Under the pieces are notes generated by a model that ran no database searches, was not told the origin of the DNA, and saw only the letters and a program-made list of their open reading frames with translations. Shown here one piece after another: positions 41,635-43,924 of a stretch of DNA of 43,924 nucleotides. Source of the stretch: an uncultured Gammaproteobacteria bacterium (GTDB lineage: Bacteria; Pseudomonadota; Gammaproteobacteria; Pseudomonadales; UBA5518); NCBI GenBank assembly GCA_903928015.1, contig CAIYPF010000183.1, positions 1-43,924 on the forward strand, in the 5' to 3' direction. How positions within the stretch are numbered: position 1 is the stretch's first letter; each line of letters opens with the position of its first letter. Made by a program: the position numbers and the translations under genes.

Positions 41635-42318
41635 TCAGTCCTCTGGTGTTATGCGTTGTACGGTCCCGAGGGGCTCGAGCAGGGACGCGCTTTTGTGGCG
41701 CGAATTGTTCACGTCGGTGGACAGCGGCGCAACCTCGAATGCGCAGGGAAGGCGTCCCGCGAGAAATCCCGGCGCCGGTCCACGGCCATCGCTCACGTCG
41801 AGCCAGGCATCGAACTGTTCAGGGCGCAGCATGAGCGGCATGCGCGAGTGAAGGCGGTCGATGCCGGGTGCCGCGGCGGTGGTGATGATCGTGCAGGACT
41901 CGAGGCAGTTGCCGTCTTTCTCCCAGACGTCCCAGAGGCCCGCGAAAGCGATCGCGCCCTCGGCCGGGCGGATCAGCCACGGCTGCTTGCCGCCCTGCGC
42001 TGTCGTCCACTCGATGAACGAGGATGCCGGCAATATGCAGCGGCGGTGTCGCAGCGGCCCTCGGAAGGCCTTGCTGGTGGCAAGCGTCTCGGCCTTGGCG
42101 TTGAACATCGAGAAGCGGGTGCTGATCTCGGGCACCCACGAGGGCACCAGCCACCAGCGCATCAGCCGCAGGTGTCGCTCGCCCTCTTCCTCGAAGACCA
42201 CCGGCACGGGCTCGGTGGGTGCGATGTTGAGGTGTGTGTGCAGGCGAGCACTGATGCCAAGCTGCGCGAGCAGGGCCTGCGTGAAGGGATCATCGTGGAC
42301 GTTGTAGCGACCGCACAT
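41635..42318 (-). CDS. yedK: SOS response-associated peptidase, HMCES/YedK family
   Basis: A 227-residue protein that seals abasic sites in single-stranded DNA by a thiazolidine link through its N-terminal Cys. All key residues are present: Cys2 (MCGRYN), Asn73 (FNAKAET), Glu103 (ASSFIEW) and His157 (LHSRMPLML), matching E. coli YedK Cys2, Asn75, Glu105 and His160. After Met removal Cys2 becomes the nucleophile. It lies in a run with metabolic and cell-envelope genes rather than DNA repair genes. No LexA-type box is evident in the 33 bases before it. Confidence 0.94.
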   Translation of the reverse strand: MCGRYNVHDDPFTQALLAQLGISARLHTHLNIAPTEPVPVVFEEEGERHLRLMRWWLVPSWVPEISTRFSMFNAKAETLATSKAFRGPLRHRRCILPASSFIEWTTAQGGKQPWLIRPAEGAIAFAGLWDVWEKDGNCLESCTIITTAAAPGIDRLHSRMPLMLRPEQFDAWLDVSDGRGPAPGFLAGRLPCAFEVAPLSTDVNNSRHKSASLLEPLGTVQRITPED

Positions 42319-42351
42319 GGCAGTGCCGGCACGTTGCCGCGCCGGCGGTCC

Positions 42352-42771
42352 TCAGCTGGCCAGCGGCGCGATCTTGAGGCGCGTGATGCGCATGCGCCGG
42401 ATCTTCCAGCCACCGGGTTCCCGCCGGTACTCCTCGTGGTAATGACCATAGCCTTCGAAGAAGTTGCCGGGCAGTTCCACCCGGTCGTACATCGCCCAGA
42501 TGCCGGTGGCGGAATCGCTGCCGGTGATGCTGATCTCGGAGGTATGGCCGTGGTGCACCGTGGGCACGTCGGCGAGGAGTTCACGGTTCTCCTGCACCAA
42601 CTGCTCGGGCGTGGCGTAGTGCAGGTCCGGGTGCGGGCCCTGCACGTGGGCCGTGAAGTCGTCCGTGAACAGCCCGCGCCAGGCGTCCCACTGCTTGGTA
42701 TCGAGAAAACGGAAATAGCGCGCCTTCAACTGGCGGATCTGCTCGATGTCGGCGAGGTCACTGGGGCTCAC
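42352..42771 (-). CDS. SnoaL-like (NTF2 superfamily) protein
   Basis: A 139-residue SnoaL_4-type protein. The opening DLADIEQIRQLKARYFRFLDTKQWDAWRGLFTDDFT is the typical helix-turn of this family, followed by strands with VHHGHTSEISITGSDSATGIWAMYDRV. It is the third SnoaL-like gene in the window. It lies 25 bases after the acyl-CoA dehydrogenase stop, so it may act in the same pathway as a hydratase or isomerase. The exact role is unknown. Confidence 0.83.
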   Translation of the reverse strand: MSPSDLADIEQIRQLKARYFRFLDTKQWDAWRGLFTDDFTAHVQGPHPDLHYATPEQLVQENRELLADVPTVHHGHTSEISITGSDSATGIWAMYDRVELPGNFFEGYGHYHEEYRREPGGWKIRRMRITRLKIAPLAS

Positions 42772-42796
42772 GGCGGCACTCCGGATACGGGAGCGC

Positions 42797-43924
42797 CTAG
42801 TTGACCGCAGCCTCGCCGCTGGCGCAACGCTGCCCGAGGCGCGCGAGCGTCTGCGCCGAAGAACCCAGGCTCATCTCGTTGTGGCGGGCCCACAGGCAGA
42901 AGCGCCACAGCGCGTTGCCGCGATCCACGCCGGCACCACCGTGCAGGTGCTGCGCGGCATAGCTCACGCGGTGTCCGGTGTCGCCGGCCCAGACCTTGGC
43001 GATATCCACTTCCACCGCCGCATCCCGGCCTTCGGATAACAGCGAGCAGGCCTCGTAGGCCGTGAGCCGCAGGCACTCGACGTCGATGAAACAGTTGGCT
43101 GCGCGATGCCCCACCGCCTGGAACGTGGCCACAGGCACGCCGAACTGCTTGCGCTCGGTGGTGTAGGAGGCCGTCATGCGCATCAGCGAATCCGTGACGC
43201 CGATCTGGTGCATGCAGATCGCTGCGCTCATGTGCCGGGCTGCCGCTGCCAGCACCGCGGCACCGGCAGAAGGCCCTGCCAGCACGTCTGCCGCGTCCAC
43301 GAGCACGCCGTCCAGAGAGAGCGCGGACTGCGGCTCGAAGGCGGTGGTGTTCTGTGCGGTGAGCGTCACGCCCGCAGCCCGCGGGTCGAGCAGCACGGCG
43401 ATGACGCCATCACCGGTGCGCGCGCCAAGCAGGATGCGATGGGCATGCGCGGCATAGGGAACCGCGATGCGGCTGCCGCCAAGACGCCAAGCGCCACCCT
43501 CGGCCACTGCAGTGACGGTGGGAACAGTCACATCGCCCTGCGGACCTTCTTCCAGGGAAGCCGTGAGCAGCAACTCGCCGGAGACCGCGCCTGGCAGCAG
43601 CCGCGCCTGCTGCTCCTGGGTGCCGAACTTCACCAGCGGGAGGATGCCGCCCGCGAGATGCGCGAGCACCGGCACCGCCGCGATGCGCCGGCCACATTCT
43701 TCCGCGAGCAGTCCCGCCTCGAGGAAGCCGAAACCCATGCCGCCGAATTCCTCGGGCGCGCCCACGCCGAGCAGGCCCGCCTCGGCGAGCTTGCCCCAGA
43801 GTTCACGGTCGAAACGCTCGCCAGCCCAGTTGTCCCATGCGGCCAGGCGCGCAGGCGTCGAGAGATCACCCAGGATCTGCCGCGAGAGTTTCTGTATGTC
43901 GCGCTGTTCTTCGCTCAGTCCGAA
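42797..43924 (-). CDS. Acyl-CoA dehydrogenase, 5' end beyond the window
   Basis: The reading frame stays open to the right edge, so this is a partial gene lacking its start. The visible 375 residues begin FGLSEEQRDIQKLSRQILGD, an N-terminal ACAD helix, so only a few residues are likely missing. An internal GTG at 43765 should not be taken as the start. The last part, LHGGAGVDRGNALWRFCLWARHNEM, recalls the HGGAGVD C-terminus of FadE28/FadE29-type dehydrogenases of steroid side-chain degradation, many of which act as heteromers. FAD is expected as cofactor. A partner subunit would lie to the right of the window. Confidence 0.88.
   Translation of the reverse strand, partial: FGLSEEQRDIQKLSRQILGDLSTPARLAAWDNWAGERFDRELWGKLAEAGLLGVGAPEEFGGMGFGFLEAGLLAEECGRRIAAVPVLAHLAGGILPLVKFGTQEQQARLLPGAVSGELLLTASLEEGPQGDVTVPTVTAVAEGGAWRLGGSRIAVPYAAHAHRILLGARTGDGVIAVLLDPRAAGVTLTAQNTTAFEPQSALSLDGVLVDAADVLAGPSAGAAVLAAAARHMSAAICMHQIGVTDSLMRMTASYTTERKQFGVPVATFQAVGHRAANCFIDVECLRLTAYEACSLLSEGRDAAVEVDIAKVWAGDTGHRVSYAAQHLHGGAGVDRGNALWRFCLWARHNEMSLGSSAQTLARLGQRCASGEAAVN

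Noticed and set aside
42797-43765. Acyl-CoA dehydrogenase starting at the GTG at 43765
   Set aside because: The same frame continues to the window edge with typical ACAD N-terminal sequence, so the gene is partial and this GTG is internal.
1-43924. tRNA, rRNA, CRISPR array, insertion sequence or prophage
   Set aside because: I found no cloverleaf, rRNA-like segment, regularly spaced repeats, transposase or phage genes when reading both strands.

Overview
The window is 43.9 kb of GC-rich, almost fully coding chromosome from a Gram-negative bacterium, most likely a gammaproteobacterium. The evidence is E. coli-type AceK, RraA, RoxA, HtpX, Ggt, EmrAB and YedK homologues, two TonB-dependent receptors, several c-type cytochromes, and a REP-like palindrome of Pseudomonas style at the left edge. 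I see no rRNA, tRNA, CRISPR, phage, transposon or integrase, and no intergenic gap over 300 bases. The catabolic gene content (3-ketosteroid dehydrogenase-like flavoprotein, LLM oxidoreductase, old yellow enzyme, SDRs, SnoaL-like proteins, an acyl-CoA dehydrogenase with a steroid-type C-terminus, an ACAD10/LvaA-like kinase) suggests a degrader of sterols, terpenoids or similar hydrophobic substrates. That is inference.

Layout. 0-6 kb: an LLM oxidoreductase, a SnoaL-like protein, then a TonB receptor followed by a Tat-exported KstD-like flavoprotein overlapping a c-type cytochrome. 6-13 kb: minus-strand genes for an old yellow enzyme with an altered active site, a SnoaL-like protein, two SDRs, an uncharacterised beta-rich protein, a Nudix hydrolase and a PuuA-like glutamine synthetase. 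13-18 kb (plus strand): a divergent PuuB-like oxidase, a TetR regulator, a small unknown protein, HtpX and gamma-glutamyltransferase. 18-20 kb: RoxA and RraA, overlapping. 20-30 kb: a serine hydrolase, then a glyoxylate-shunt island with isocitrate lyase, a divergent LysR regulator, malate synthase G, AceK and a TonB receptor directly upstream of aceK. 30-34 kb: a class II aldolase, then a tightly overlapping three-gene cytochrome operon (cytochrome c4, MauG-like dihaem peroxidase, beta-helix/cytochrome fusion). 34-39.5 kb: an APH-type kinase, then an operon of a tandem-MarR regulator with EmrA and EmrB. 39.5-43.9 kb: a minus-strand run from a truncated acyl-CoA dehydrogenase through SnoaL-like, YedK, VOC, PlsC-like, DUF456 and NlpC/P60 proteins.

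How the genes fit together. The TonB receptors would import large substrates. The dehydrogenases, SDRs, old yellow enzyme and acyl-CoA dehydrogenase would oxidise rings and chains to acetyl-CoA, and the glyoxylate shunt with AceK would save that carbon. The two most unusual units are the Tat flavoprotein/cytochrome c pair and the cytochrome c4/MauG/beta-helix-cytochrome operon, both apparently periplasmic oxidation systems. Several convergent gene pairs end in hairpins whose arms or loops contain the stop codons.
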